In this document: positions 44,831-54,113 of the stretch, one piece after another
How the letters are laid out: every line of letters starts with the position of its first letter
Numbering within the stretch: the first letter of the stretch is position 1
Source of the DNA: CAYJDP01 sp964371025
GTDB taxonomy: Bacteria > Bacillota_I > Bacilli_A > RF39 > UBA660
Direction of reading: 5' to 3'
NCBI GenBank assembly: GCA_964371025.1
Contig: CAYJKH010000005.1
Coordinates: forward strand, 43,142-107,141
DNA: 64,000 nucleotides
Made by a program: the position numbers and the translations under genes
The notes under the pieces: generated by a model
Database searches by the model: none
What the model was told of the DNA's origin: nothing
The model's input: the letters and a program-made list of their open reading frames with translations, nothing else

Positions 44831-45184
44831 TTATTTGTCATTATTATCTTGATGAATCTCTTCAATTATTTTTTCGATATGTTCTCCATACTCAATTGAT
44901 GTATCATAAATAAATTTTAATTCTGGAGTATGTCTTAAGTTTATTCTTTCTGCTAGTTGAGTTCTAATAAAAGATGCTGCATTATTTAAAGCTTCTATTG
45001 TTTCATCTTTTTTCGCATTATCTAAAACAGTAAAATAAACTTTTGCATGACTTAAATCATTGACCATATCAACTCCTGTTATAGTAACAAATTTAATATG
45101 TTGGTCTTTAACTTCCATCATTAGGATCATTGCAATTTCTTGCATAAATAAGTGATTTAATCTTTCAATTTTTATATTTGCCAT
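44831..45184 (-). CDS. rbfA: ribosome-binding factor A
   Basis: A 117-residue KH-type protein needed for 16S rRNA 5' end maturation, especially in the cold. Motifs INDLSHAKVYF-like (VNDLSHAKVYFTVL) and the C-terminal TPELKFIYDTSIEYG are typical. Last gene of the rimP-nusA-ylxR-infB-rbfA operon, 11 bases after infB. Confidence 0.96.
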   Translation of the reverse strand: MANIKIERLNHLFMQEIAMILMMEVKDQHIKFVTITGVDMVNDLSHAKVYFTVLDNAKKDETIEALNNAASFIRTQLAERINLRHTPELKFIYDTSIEYGEHIEKIIEEIHQDNNDK

Positions 45185-45195
45185 ATTTTCACTTC

Positions 45196-47325
45196 CTATC
45201 TTTTTACTTCAATTAATTCATATACTTCAATAATATCATTTTCTTGATAGCCTTCACATTCAAGTAGTGTAATCCCACAGTCAAATCCTTTTGTCATTTC
45301 TTTTACTTGATTTTGTTCAGATTGTAATGTTGCAATACTACCTTCATAAACTGTTTCATCTTTTCTAAGAAGTCTTGCTTTTGCTTTATTTTTAATAATT
45401 CCACTTATTACATGACATCCTGCTATTTGACCTACTTTAGAAAATTTAAATATTTGTCTAATTTCCGCTTTACCAATAACTTTTTCTTCATAAATTGGTT
45501 CTAACATACCATTCATTATTGAAGTAATATCTTCTACTATTTTATAAATAATATCATAACTTTTTATCTCAACATTTTTACTACTTGCATTTTCTAATAA
45601 TTTTGGATTAGTTTTTAAATTAAATCCTATTACTAATGCTCCCGATGCACTTGCTAAAATTACATCATTTTCAGTTATTGCTCCTACTCCTGATCTTATT
45701 ATTTTAACAACTACTCCATCCACATTAATTTTATTTAATGAATTAGTAACTGCTTCTAATGAACCATTTACGTCTGCTTTTAAGATAACTTTAATCTCTT
45801 TTAACTTTCCTTCTTGAATTTTTCCGAATAACTCATCTAAAGTCATACCACTAAAGTTTTGATCCATCTCTTTTGCTCTAGTTTTTCTTTGAGCTGCTAC
45901 TTGTTTTGCTTTTTTTTCTGCTTCAAAAGCCATGAATTTATCACCAGCTGATGGAACTCCTGTTAATCCTGTAATTTCTACTGGAACTGATGGTCCTGCT
46001 TCTGTTATATTATGTCCTTTATCATCTCTCATTGTTCTGACTTTACCATAATTAACCCCAACAACAACCGGATCTCCTAATCTTAAAGTTCCGCCTTGGA
46101 TTAAGATAGTTGCAATTGTTCCAGTTTTTAAATCTTTTTCTGATTCAATAACCGTTCCTGTTGCATACTTATTAGGATTTGCTTTTAATTGTTGCATTTC
46201 CGATACTAATAAAATATTTTCAAGTAATTCATTAATTCCTTCTCCAGTATGAGCGGATACTTTATTAATAATTGTATCTCCACCCCATTCTTCTGGATTT
46301 AATCCAGCTTCTACTAATCCATTCATAACTTTATCTAGGTTAATATCTGGTTTATCTATTTTATTAATTGCTACTATGATTGGTACTCCAGCATCTTTAG
46401 CATGATCTATTGCTTCTTTTGTTTGTAATTTAACTCCATCATCAGCTGCTACTATAATAATAACGATATCTGTAATTGATGCTCCTCTTGCTCTCATTTC
46501 TGTAAAGGCTTCATGTCCTGGTGTATCAATAAAAGTTATTTGCTTATCATTACATGTAACTGAGTATGCTCCAATTGCTTGTGTAATTCCTCCAGCTTCA
46601 TTACTAACTACACTACTTTCACGAATTTTATCAAGTAGTGACGTCTTACCATGATCAACATGCCCCATAACTGTAACAACTGGTGCTCTTTCTACTAAAG
46701 CCTCTTCATTATCAGTAATTTCAAATTCTTCAAAATTTGTAATATCTGTAATTTTTTCATCTACTAATTTTTTATTAAAATCAACTACTAATAATTCTGC
46801 TGTATCAAAATCTAATGCTTGATTAACATTAGCCATAATTCCTAGTTTCATTAACTTTTTAATTAATTCAGTAGCTGCAACATCTAACTTCTTAGCAAGA
46901 TCTCCAACTGACATATTATTACTATAAATTATTGTTTCATCATCTTGACTAACTTCATTACTTTGTAATTTTTCACGATTTTTATACATGTTTTTTCTTT
47001 CTTTAAAAAACTCTTTTTTAGCTTCTGTCTTTTTTACTGTTTTACTTTTAAATTTTTCAAAGTTATGATTCCCATCTTCTTCTTCTAAATCAATCGATAG
47101 TTCTTCTGCTATTTTTTCAGCATGCTCTATTTCCTCAATTTCTTTAATTACTTCTTGTAATTCTTCATTAGGCTCACTTTGTAATTGATTATCTAATATA
47201 ACTATGTCTTCCATCGATAGCATATCTTCTTCTGTTTCACATTTTATTTCTAATTCTTTACATAAAGATAATACTTCTTCTACTGTTCTTGAAATATCTT
47301 CTGCATATTCTCTAACATTCATCAT
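45196..47325 (-). CDS. infB: translation initiation factor IF-2
   Basis: IF-2 places fMet-tRNA on the 30S subunit. It has 709 residues from ATG at 47325 (AGAGGTG upstream; a second ATG follows directly). Order: a short N-terminal IF2_N domain, an acidic/basic linker, a second IF2_N segment (NNMSVGDLAKKLDVAATELI), and the G domain (APVVTVMGHVDHGKTSLLD, DTPGHEAFT, NKIDK). Domains II, III and C2 (fMet-tRNA binding) follow. The N-terminal region is short compared with many bacteria, as in small Bacilli genomes. Confidence 0.97.
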   Translation of the reverse strand: MMNVREYAEDISRTVEEVLSLCKELEIKCETEEDMLSMEDIVILDNQLQSEPNEELQEVIKEIEEIEHAEKIAEELSIDLEEEDGNHNFEKFKSKTVKKTEAKKEFFKERKNMYKNREKLQSNEVSQDDETIIYSNNMSVGDLAKKLDVAATELIKKLMKLGIMANVNQALDFDTAELLVVDFNKKLVDEKITDITNFEEFEITDNEEALVERAPVVTVMGHVDHGKTSLLDKIRESSVVSNEAGGITQAIGAYSVTCNDKQITFIDTPGHEAFTEMRARGASITDIVIIIVAADDGVKLQTKEAIDHAKDAGVPIIVAINKIDKPDINLDKVMNGLVEAGLNPEEWGGDTIINKVSAHTGEGINELLENILLVSEMQQLKANPNKYATGTVIESEKDLKTGTIATILIQGGTLRLGDPVVVGVNYGKVRTMRDDKGHNITEAGPSVPVEITGLTGVPSAGDKFMAFEAEKKAKQVAAQRKTRAKEMDQNFSGMTLDELFGKIQEGKLKEIKVILKADVNGSLEAVTNSLNKINVDGVVVKIIRSGVGAITENDVILASASGALVIGFNLKTNPKLLENASSKNVEIKSYDIIYKIVEDITSIMNGMLEPIYEEKVIGKAEIRQIFKFSKVGQIAGCHVISGIIKNKAKARLLRKDETVYEGSIATLQSEQNQVKEMTKGFDCGITLLECEGYQENDIIEVYELIEVKR

Positions 47326-47346
47326 ATTTATCACCTCTTCTTTCAT

Positions 47347-47610
47347 TTATTTTTTTAATATTTTTTCTAAATCACTATATAGCGATTCATCTACTTGACA
47401 TTCGAGTCTTTTTGCTAATATTTTAGATTTTTTTAATTTTTCTAAAATTGTTATATCTTTTTTTATATAACAACCTCTTCCATTTAATTTACCTGTCTCA
47501 TCTATTAAAACTTCCCCTTCTGGTGTTCTAACAATTCTTAATAATTCATTTTTTGGCAATTGCTCTTTTGTCATAACACATGTTCTTAAAGGTGTTTTTC
47601 TTATTTTCAT
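47347..47610 (-). CDS. ylxR: YlxR/RnpM family RNA-binding protein
   Basis: An 87-residue DUF448 protein. The signature RKTPLRTCVMTKEQLPK and the GRGCYIKK motif match the YlxR fold, which binds RNA (in B. subtilis reported as a modulator of RNase P). It lies between nusA and infB. The L7Ae-like gene ylxQ that commonly follows ylxR is missing here. Confidence 0.92.
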   Translation of the reverse strand: MKIRKTPLRTCVMTKEQLPKNELLRIVRTPEGEVLIDETGKLNGRGCYIKKDITILEKLKKSKILAKRLECQVDESLYSDLEKILKK

Positions 47611-47621
47611 AAAATCTCCTT

Positions 47622-48824
47622 TTATCTAAAGTTAATTCCTGACTCTCTTGCTTGTTCAGTAGTTTTAATATCAATTTTAAATTGTGTTAATCTACTAGCT
47701 AGACGAGCATTTTGTCCTTTTTTTCCAATTGCTAATGAGAAATTATCCCCATCTGCAATAACCATTGCTTCTTTTTTCTCAACATCAGTAACCGCTACTG
47801 TTAATTCTTTAGCTGGTGATAAGGCATTTTCAATAAATACTGATGGATCTTTATCATACTTAACAATATCTAATTTTTCATTATTTAATTCTTGAATAAT
47901 TCTAGCTATTCTAGAACCTTTTTCTCCAATACAAGCTCCAATTGGATCTATATTTGGATTTTCTGAATAAACTGCTACTTTACTTCTATTTCCAGCATCT
48001 CGTGCTACACTGTATAACATAATTGATCCATCACTTAATTCTGGAATTTCAAGTTCAAATAATCTTTTTACAAATCCATAATGACTACGACTTAATAACA
48101 CTAATAAGTTTTTACCATTATTATCTACTTTTGATACATAAACTTTAATTTGAGATCCCATAGCAATTTTTTCACCAGGAATAATATCTTTTTTTGGTAA
48201 AATCCCATTTGTTCTACCTAAATCAATAAAATAGTTATCTGTATCTTCTAATGCTACTGTTCCAATAACTAATTCATCTTGTTTATCTCCAAAGTCTTCC
48301 ATGATACTATTTCTTTCTGCTTCTCTAATTTTTTGAACTACTACTTGTTTAGCAGTTGCAGTTGCTACTCTTCCGAAATCTTTTGGTGTAACTTCATGAT
48401 CAATTGTATCCCCTAGTTCATAAGATTTATCAATTTTTAAAGCATCACTAATTTTAATTTGAGTGTCTTTATTAAAATAAGGATACTCCTCTACTGGTAC
48501 TTCTTCACCATCTTCTTCTAAGTTTTCTTCTTCTACAACATCTTCTTTAGTATCTAACTCTTCATCTGTTGCATACTTTTCGAATAATTCTTCTTCATAC
48601 TCTTCTTTTGTTAAACGATCATCTTCTACTACCGTTAAATATGAATAAACTTTTATTTCTCCAGTTGCCTCATCAATTAATACTTTTACATTTGTTTTTG
48701 AATTAAAATTCTTTTTATAAGCTGAAGCAAGTGCTAACTCCATTGCTTCTAATACAACTTTCTTATCAATATTTTTTTCTTTAACTATATTATTTAAAGC
48801 TTTTAAAAATTCTTTATGATCCAT
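47622..48824 (-). CDS. nusA: transcription termination/antitermination factor NusA
   Basis: A 400-residue NusA with an N-terminal RNA polymerase-binding domain, an S1 domain and KH1/KH2 (DPIGACIGEKGSRIARI; LAIGKKGQNARLASRL). It lacks the C-terminal acidic repeats, as in other Gram-positives. An acidic insertion (TKEDVVEEENLEEDGEE) sits around residues 90-112. Its start overlaps rimP by 11 bases. The upstream leader hairpin could be a NusA-dependent attenuator. Confidence 0.97.
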   Translation of the reverse strand: MDHKEFLKALNNIVKEKNIDKKVVLEAMELALASAYKKNFNSKTNVKVLIDEATGEIKVYSYLTVVEDDRLTKEEYEEELFEKYATDEELDTKEDVVEEENLEEDGEEVPVEEYPYFNKDTQIKISDALKIDKSYELGDTIDHEVTPKDFGRVATATAKQVVVQKIREAERNSIMEDFGDKQDELVIGTVALEDTDNYFIDLGRTNGILPKKDIIPGEKIAMGSQIKVYVSKVDNNGKNLLVLLSRSHYGFVKRLFELEIPELSDGSIMLYSVARDAGNRSKVAVYSENPNIDPIGACIGEKGSRIARIIQELNNEKLDIVKYDKDPSVFIENALSPAKELTVAVTDVEKKEAMVIADGDNFSLAIGKKGQNARLASRLTQFKIDIKTTEQARESGINFR

Positions 48825-49077
48825 TTTTCTTTTCTCCTTTTTCTTTTGAATAAATACTTACAAAATCAATATCATTTCCAAGTAATGTTGATTCATCTAA
48901 TTTTTTATTAATTATTCTAGATGCTTTTGTAATTGTTTCTAAATCAATTATTTTTTCACTATCTAACTCAATATTTAAATCTTTTTGATCAGATACTTCT
49001 TCTACAAAAATAGCTGATACTTCCAAATCAAATTCTTTAATATCTTCTTTAATTAATTCAATTATTTTTTCTTTCAT
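48814..49077 (-). CDS. rimP: short ribosome maturation factor RimP
   Basis: Start ATG at 49077 behind AGGAGG; the longer open frame has no ribosome site. The product has 87 residues, while RimP is usually about 150. It keeps the N-terminal alpha/beta domain (KIIDLETITKASRIINKKLDE, with the DxxS-like end) but not the C-terminal SH3-like domain, because nusA begins within its last codons. The assignment rests on position and the N-domain pattern. It may bind only part of the usual 30S target. Confidence 0.78.
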   Translation of the reverse strand: MKEKIIELIKEDIKEFDLEVSAIFVEEVSDQKDLNIELDSEKIIDLETITKASRIINKKLDESTLLGNDIDFVSIYSKEKGEKKNGS

Positions 49078-49085
49078 ACTAATCC

Positions 49086-49130
49086 TCCTAAAAAACAAAG
49101 AGTGAGACAATCTGCTCACTCCTTTCTTAG
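49086..49130 (-). promoter_or_regulatory. rimP-nusA operon leader with attenuator-like hairpin
   Basis: On the minus strand GAGTGAGCAGATTGTCTCACTC (49100-49121) forms a strong stem. TTTGTTTTTT follows just before the rimP ribosome site, the shape of an intrinsic terminator inside the leader. rimP leaders with such elements are known in Bacillota. Confidence 0.75.
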
Positions 49131-49135
49131 TTCCT

Positions 49136-49163
49136 ATTATAACATATTTTTTTTATTTTACAA
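49136..49163 (-). promoter_or_regulatory. promoter of the rimP-nusA-infB operon
   Basis: TTGTAA (49158-49163), a 16-base spacer and TATAAT (49136-49141) with a TG one base upstream, on the minus strand. The divergent CPBP gene has an extended TGATATAAT at 49081-49189 region's end (49181-49189). Confidence 0.7.
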
Positions 49164-49219
49164 ATGTTTTATTGTATATATGATATAATTATATATAAAT
49201 AATTATAAAAGGAGTTATT

Positions 49220-49888
49220 ATGATTAATATTAAAACTATTTTTAAATTTTCAAGTGTTATTTTCTTATACTTTACTTCTTCATTACTTTTCTTACTTCCT
49301 TTATTGTTAATAAATATTAATTTTGAAAATTTAACTACTTTCCATTCGAATTTATATTCCTTATTTAGTCAGTTATTTCTTCTTATTATTTTATTAATAA
49401 TATTTAAGAAGAAATTAAAAGAAGATTTTTATAAATTAAAAAATAACTTATCAATACTTAATGTTGGTTTTAAATACTGGGGAATTGGATTATTATTTAT
49501 GTTTATCTTTAATTTATTAATTATCACTTTTTTTACAAATGAATCATCCATTAATGAAACTTTAGTAGAAGATGCAATTTTTAAAACTCCCTTTATTATG
49601 TTTTTTCTAGTTAACTTAATCGGACCTATTATAGAAGAATTAGTATTTAGAGCTAATTTTAAAGATTTAATTAAATCTAAATATCCCTATATCTTAATAT
49701 CGGGTATTACATTTGGATTATTACATGTTTTATCTGCTACTAGTTTAATTCAATTTTTATTTATAGGAGGCTATACAGCCCTTGGAATAGCATTTTCTAC
49801 TATGTATTATAAAACGAATAATATATATGTTCCAATAATAATTCATATTATTCATAATACTCTACTATATATATTAATGTTTATTTAA
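49220..49888 (+). CDS. CPBP-family intramembrane metalloprotease
   Basis: A 222-residue polytopic membrane protein with about six to seven helices. The CPBP (CAAX protease/bacteriocin-processing) motifs are present: EELVFRANF (Glu-Glu and Arg), FGLLHVLS (His) and IIHIIHNTLLY (His, Asn). Family members cleave prenylated proteins or confer bacteriocin immunity; no bacteriocin gene is adjacent. It overlaps by 8 bases the convergent gene that ends at 49881. Confidence 0.9.
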   Translation: MINIKTIFKFSSVIFLYFTSSLLFLLPLLLININFENLTTFHSNLYSLFSQLFLLIILLIIFKKKLKEDFYKLKNNLSILNVGFKYWGIGLLFMFIFNLLIITFFTNESSINETLVEDAIFKTPFIMFFLVNLIGPIIEELVFRANFKDLIKSKYPYILISGITFGLLHVLSATSLIQFLFIGGYTALGIAFSTMYYKTNNIYVPIIIHIIHNTLLYILMFI

Positions 49889-50432
49889 TATATTTATTAC
49901 TTGCTACTAAGAATACTGCTATAAACATTTGAACTGCTAAAGTTATTAAATATAAATTTATAAAATTAAAGCCTAGATATGAAATTGATAATGAAATAAA
50001 TATTAAGTGGTATATAACAAATCCTAAAAAATAAGAGAATAATACTAAGAAATAGGATTGCTTAGTATTTTTTATTAAGTAATTATATATTAGTATAAAG
50101 ATTATAAATGATATAAAATATCCAAATAGTTGAGGAGCAATTAATGATATATCAAAGTTAGTTCCTATAATAAATGTCATAAATATGTTAAATAAAAGTA
50201 AGAATAATGATACTGATATAACTGATTTAAAACTTTCAATTATACCGTGTTTTTTTACTATTAGTGTTAACATAAAAAACAATAATGGAACGAGAATAAT
50301 TTTTATACTTAATTCCACATCATTTATCATAAATTGATAACTACTTAAAGATTCAATAAATACTAATAATGTTCCCATAAACATAGTATAAACCCAAGTA
50401 TCTTTATAATTTTTATTAATGAAATTTTTCAT
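49881..50432 (-). CDS. uncharacterised polytopic membrane protein
   Basis: A 183-residue protein with about six hydrophobic segments and short polar loops. The N-terminus is basic (MKNFINKNYK), consistent with in-side orientation. No catalytic motif is visible and I do not recognise a family. It is convergent with the CPBP protease gene and overlaps it by 8 bases. Confidence 0.7.
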   Translation of the reverse strand: MKNFINKNYKDTWVYTMFMGTLLVFIESLSSYQFMINDVELSIKIILVPLLFFMLTLIVKKHGIIESFKSVISVSLFLLLFNIFMTFIIGTNFDISLIAPQLFGYFISFIIFILIYNYLIKNTKQSYFLVLFSYFLGFVIYHLIFISLSISYLGFNFINLYLITLAVQMFIAVFLVASNKYIK

Positions 50433-50443
50433 ATAAATTCTCC

Positions 50444-50473
50444 TTTACTTTATTATTCTATTTATCTTATAAT
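50444..50473 (+). promoter_or_regulatory. possible promoter of gpsA
   Basis: TTTACT (50444-50449), an 18-base spacer and TATAAT (50468-50473). An ATAGCATT/AATGCTAT inverted repeat follows before the start codon. Confidence 0.5.
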
Positions 50474-50518
50474 TAGTATAGCATTATTATTATTAAAATG
50501 CTATATAAAGGAGATTTT

Positions 50519-51496
50519 ATGAAAATTGGAATTATCGGTACTGGTGCTTACGGGATGGCTCTAGCTTCTGTACTAGAAAATAATAATAACGAAATTATAA
50601 TGTGGACTAAATTTGAAGAATCAAAGGTCTCATTAGAACAAACAAATAAACTACCCACTGTCTTCGGAAATTATACTTTTTCAAAAAATATTAAATATAC
50701 TACTAATATTGAAGATGCTATTTTAGAAAAAGATATTATTTTATGGGTTATTCCTGCCAAGTTTTTAAAAGAAACCTTAGCTTCATGTAAAAATATCATT
50801 ACTAGTAATCAAATATTTTTATTAGCTAGTAAAGGGATTGATAGTGAAACTGGTGAATTTTTACACAAGTATATCTTAGATAATATTAATACAGACCAAT
50901 TTGCAATTATATCAGGACCTTCTTTTGCAATTGATATAATAGATAAAACTCCAATTGGTTTAACCGTTGCTTCGCTTGATACAAATACTATAAAAATTAC
51001 TAAAAAAATATTTGAAAATGATTATTTTAAACTTAGAGAAACTAACGATTTAATTGGGACAGCTATATGTGGCTCTATAAAAAATGTTATAGCAATAGCA
51101 TCTGGTATGTTAAATGGTCTTAACGTTAATGAATCTACTAAGGCTTTATTTTTAAACGAAACTATTCATGATATAAAAAATTTCATTAAAGATGCTGGTG
51201 GTGATCAAAAGACTATTTTATCGCTTGCGGGATTTGGTGATTTATTACTAACTGCTACTAGTAGTAAAAGTCGTAATTATTCTTTTGGAGAAGTTTTATG
51301 TTCTAATGATAAAGATAAAATTGATAATTTTATAAAGAATAATACAATTGAAGGTTTAAATACTCTTCAAGCAACTATTGCTAAAATGAATAAAGATAAT
51401 ATAGATATGCCAATTATTAGATTGATTTATGATATTATTTATAATAATGTTGATCCAAAAGAATTATATAAATTTTTAATAGAAAAAGAATATTAA
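50519..51496 (+). CDS. gpsA: glycerol-3-phosphate dehydrogenase [NAD(P)+]
   Basis: Reduces dihydroxyacetone phosphate to glycerol-3-phosphate for phospholipid synthesis. It has 325 residues from ATG at 50519, which follows AAAGGAG; the frame is open 21 bases further but without a site. N-terminal Rossmann fold IGIIGTGAYGMALA, NAD contact ISGPSFA, catalytic region GSIKNVIAIASGM (Lys) and the C-terminal GFGDLLLTATSSKSRN motif are all intact. It is a plus-strand gene with its own terminator shared with pnp. Confidence 0.97.
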   Translation: MKIGIIGTGAYGMALASVLENNNNEIIMWTKFEESKVSLEQTNKLPTVFGNYTFSKNIKYTTNIEDAILEKDIILWVIPAKFLKETLASCKNIITSNQIFLLASKGIDSETGEFLHKYILDNINTDQFAIISGPSFAIDIIDKTPIGLTVASLDTNTIKITKKIFENDYFKLRETNDLIGTAICGSIKNVIAIASGMLNGLNVNESTKALFLNETIHDIKNFIKDAGGDQKTILSLAGFGDLLLTATSSKSRNYSFGEVLCSNDKDKIDNFIKNNTIEGLNTLQATIAKMNKDNIDMPIIRLIYDIIYNNVDPKELYKFLIEKEY

Positions 51497-51528
51497 AAAA
51501 AACAGATATTAACTATCTGTTTTTTTAT
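51494..51528. terminator. bidirectional terminator between gpsA and pnp
   Basis: Stem AACAGATA/TATCTGTT flanked by A and T runs on both sides, between convergent genes. Confidence 0.88.
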
Positions 51529-53677
51529 TTTCTTTTTTAATTGGTTTTGGTAATGCTTCTTTTCTTGAAAAATTTTGTTTTCCTCTTTTATCAAGTCCTG
51601 TTGCTTTAACAATAATTTGATCTCCTACATTTACCACTTTTTTCATATCCTCTACTCTTTCATGAGCAAATTGTGATACATGAACTAAACCTTCACATCC
51701 TGGCCATATTTCTACAAAGCATCCAAAGTCTTCTACTTTTACAACTTTAGCATCATATATTGCCCCAATTTCTACCTCTTTAATAATGTCTTCAATCATA
51801 GCTCTTGTTTTATCAATAATTTCTTGATCACTATGATATATAATTACTCTACCATCATCTTCTAAATCAACTTTTACAGCATTTTGATTTGTAACTTCGG
51901 TTACATTAGATGCTTCACAAATAATTTTAGTAATCATTTCTCCACCACGACCAATAACATCTCTAATTTTAGATGGATTAATTGTAAACATAACTGTTTT
52001 AGGTGCATATTTAGAAACTTCACTTCTTGGTGTTTTAATAGTTTTATGCATTTTTCCAAGTATTTCAAGACGAGCTTTTTTCGCTTGTTCTAATGCTTCT
52101 TTAAATATTTCTTTAGTAATACCTTTTATTTTGATATCCATTTGTAGAGCACAAATACCAGTTGTAGTTCCTGCTACTTTAAAATCCATATCTCCTAAAT
52201 GATCTTCAAGTCCTGCTATATCTGTTAAGATAGTATAGTCTTTATCGTTAGTAATTAGACCCATTGCAATACCAGCTACTGGAGCTTTAATTGGAACTCC
52301 AGCTGCCATTAATGACATACATCCAGCACAAATACTTGCTTGAGAAGATGAACCGTTTGATTCTAATATTTCTGATACAACTCTAATTGTATAAGGAAAT
52401 TCTTCTTCAGTCGGAATTACTTGTAGTAATGCTTTTTCTCCAAGAGTACCATGTCCAATTTCTCTTCTTCCTGGTGCTCCATATCTCCCTGTTTCTCCTA
52501 CTGAAAATTGAGGAAAATTATAGTGTAACATAAATCGTTTTTGATCTTCAAGTCCTAGTCCATCTAGAATTTGATGCTCTCCTAATGCTCCAAGTGTTGT
52601 AATTGATAATGATTGTGTTTCTCCTCTTGTAAATAGCGCTGATCCATGTGTTCTTGGTAATAAATCAACTTCTGTATCAATTTTTCTAATTTCTGTCATA
52701 TCACGTCCATCAGCACGTTTTTTATCATTTACAACAAAGTCTCTAAATGTACTATATTCAATATCTGATAATACCATTCCTACTTTTGTTAATACTTCTT
52801 TTAGTTCAATATCTTTTAAATCAATATTTTCTTCTTTATAAATTGATATAACTTCTTCTTTTAAGTTTTCAATTGCTTCATATTTTTTTAATTTATCTTT
52901 AATCTTTAAAGCTTTAATCATTTTAGTAGTTGCTAAATCATTAATTCTTTCAACCATTTCATCTTCTGGTTTTAAGACTTCATAATCCATTTTTTCTACT
53001 CCAACAGCTTTAACAATTTTTTCTTGGAACTTAACTAATTCCTTAATTGCATCATGTCCTTTCATTAAAGCTTCTAACATAATATCTTCACTAACTTCTT
53101 TAGAACTAGATTCAACCATATTAATTGCATCCTTTGTTCCTGCTACTGTAAGATCAATATCTGATTTTTCTAGTTGTTCTGGAGTCGGATTAATATAATA
53201 TCTTCCATTTATATGCCCTACTTTCACTCCGGCAATTGGACCGTCAAATGGAATTTTTGAAATTGAAGTTGCTAATGATGACCCAAACATAGCTGTTAAT
53301 TCTGGTGAACATTCTTGATCAACAGATAATACTGTTGATATAATTTGAACTTCATTTTTAAATCCTTCTGGAAATAATGGTCTCATTGGTCTATCTATCA
53401 TTCTAGCAGTAAGGGTTGCAATATCAGATGGTCTTGCTTCTCTTTTAATAAAACCTCCGGGTATTTTACCTACTGAATATAGTTTTTCTTGATAGTTTAC
53501 TTGTAATGGAAAAAAATCAGATAATAAATTTGCTTTTTTATTAACAACCGCCGCTGTCAAAACAACTGTGTCATTATATCTAACTAAAACTGATCCATCT
53601 GCTTGCTTAGCTAAGTAATCTAGTTCTACTACTAATTTTTTTCCATGAAATTCATGTTCAAATACTTGTTTTTTCAT
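51509..53677 (-). CDS. pnp: polynucleotide phosphorylase
   Basis: A 3'-5' phosphorolytic exoribonuclease of the RNA degradosome, 722 residues. The start is ATG at 53677 (AGAGGTATAT upstream) rather than the longer frame. Order: RNase PH domain 1, helical domain, RNase PH domain 2 (GALGEHQILDG, TGICALQMDIKI), KH (NPSKIRDVIGRGGEMI) and S1 (GAIYDAKVVKVEDFG). A short basic tail ends it. It follows rpsO, the usual bacterial order, with a terminator-like hairpin between them. Confidence 0.98.
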   Translation of the reverse strand: MKKQVFEHEFHGKKLVVELDYLAKQADGSVLVRYNDTVVLTAAVVNKKANLLSDFFPLQVNYQEKLYSVGKIPGGFIKREARPSDIATLTARMIDRPMRPLFPEGFKNEVQIISTVLSVDQECSPELTAMFGSSLATSISKIPFDGPIAGVKVGHINGRYYINPTPEQLEKSDIDLTVAGTKDAINMVESSSKEVSEDIMLEALMKGHDAIKELVKFQEKIVKAVGVEKMDYEVLKPEDEMVERINDLATTKMIKALKIKDKLKKYEAIENLKEEVISIYKEENIDLKDIELKEVLTKVGMVLSDIEYSTFRDFVVNDKKRADGRDMTEIRKIDTEVDLLPRTHGSALFTRGETQSLSITTLGALGEHQILDGLGLEDQKRFMLHYNFPQFSVGETGRYGAPGRREIGHGTLGEKALLQVIPTEEEFPYTIRVVSEILESNGSSSQASICAGCMSLMAAGVPIKAPVAGIAMGLITNDKDYTILTDIAGLEDHLGDMDFKVAGTTTGICALQMDIKIKGITKEIFKEALEQAKKARLEILGKMHKTIKTPRSEVSKYAPKTVMFTINPSKIRDVIGRGGEMITKIICEASNVTEVTNQNAVKVDLEDDGRVIIYHSDQEIIDKTRAMIEDIIKEVEIGAIYDAKVVKVEDFGCFVEIWPGCEGLVHVSQFAHERVEDMKKVVNVGDQIIVKATGLDKRGKQNFSRKEALPKPIKKENKKTDS

Positions 53678-53691
53678 ATATACCTCTTTCT

Positions 53692-53721
53692 TCAAAAAAA
53701 ATAAGCACAAAAAAGTGTGCC
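53692..53721 (-). terminator. terminator between rpsO and pnp
   Basis: Stem GCACA/TGTGC with a T-rich loop and following T run on the minus strand. Some readthrough to pnp is likely. Confidence 0.72.
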
Positions 53722-53990
53722 TATTTTCTTAATCCTAATTTTTTAATAACTTCACGGTATCTAGTAACATCTTTGTTAGCTAAATATTTTAACATACTAC
53801 GACGTTGTCCTACTTTTTTTAGTAAACCACGACGAGAATGGAAATCATGAATATGAGTTTTTAAATGATCTGTTAGTTCATTAATCTCATTTGTTAAAAT
53901 TGCGATTTGAACTTCTGCTGATCCTGTATCTTTTGGATCTCTTTGAAATTCTTTAACAATTTTTGTTTTTGCTTCTTTCGTTAATGCCAT
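53721..53990 (-). CDS. rpsO: 30S ribosomal protein S15
   Basis: S15 is a primary binder of the 16S rRNA central domain, 89 residues, full length. The signature [32 protein letters not shown] and the end [12 protein letters not shown] are intact. It precedes pnp. A leader of about 80 bases lies behind a strong promoter and may bind S15. Confidence 0.98.
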   Translation of the reverse strand: MALTKEAKTKIVKEFQRDPKDTGSAEVQIAILTNEINELTDHLKTHIHDFHSRRGLLKKVGQRRSMLKYLANKDVTRYREVIKKLGLRK

Positions 53991-54068
53991 ATTAACACTT
54001 CCTTTCTTTTATAATTCGCTATAACCAAGTAAATAGACGGAAAAATCTATAAACCTAGTAAATAGTAC
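53991..54068 (-). promoter_or_regulatory. rpsO leader, possible S15 autoregulatory RNA
   Basis: The untranslated leader holds two GG-containing arms around an ATAGA/TCTAT stem (CTAGGTTTATAGA and TCTATTTACTTGG). S15 represses its own mRNA through different leader folds in other bacteria. No fold was computed. Confidence 0.4.
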
Positions 54069-54074
54069 ATGAAT

Positions 54075-54103
54075 ATAATACTATATATTATCTAAAATTG
54101 CAA
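54075..54103 (-). promoter_or_regulatory. promoter of rpsO
   Basis: TTGCAA (54098-54103), a 17-base spacer and TATTAT (54075-54080) on the minus strand. Confidence 0.82.
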
Positions 54104-54113
54104 GAATTTTATA

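Noticed and set aside
48814..49077. RimP truncated by a frameshift
   Set aside because: The stop lies exactly in the nusA start region with a shared ribosome site, and nusA reads correctly from there, so no room remains for a hidden C-terminal domain.
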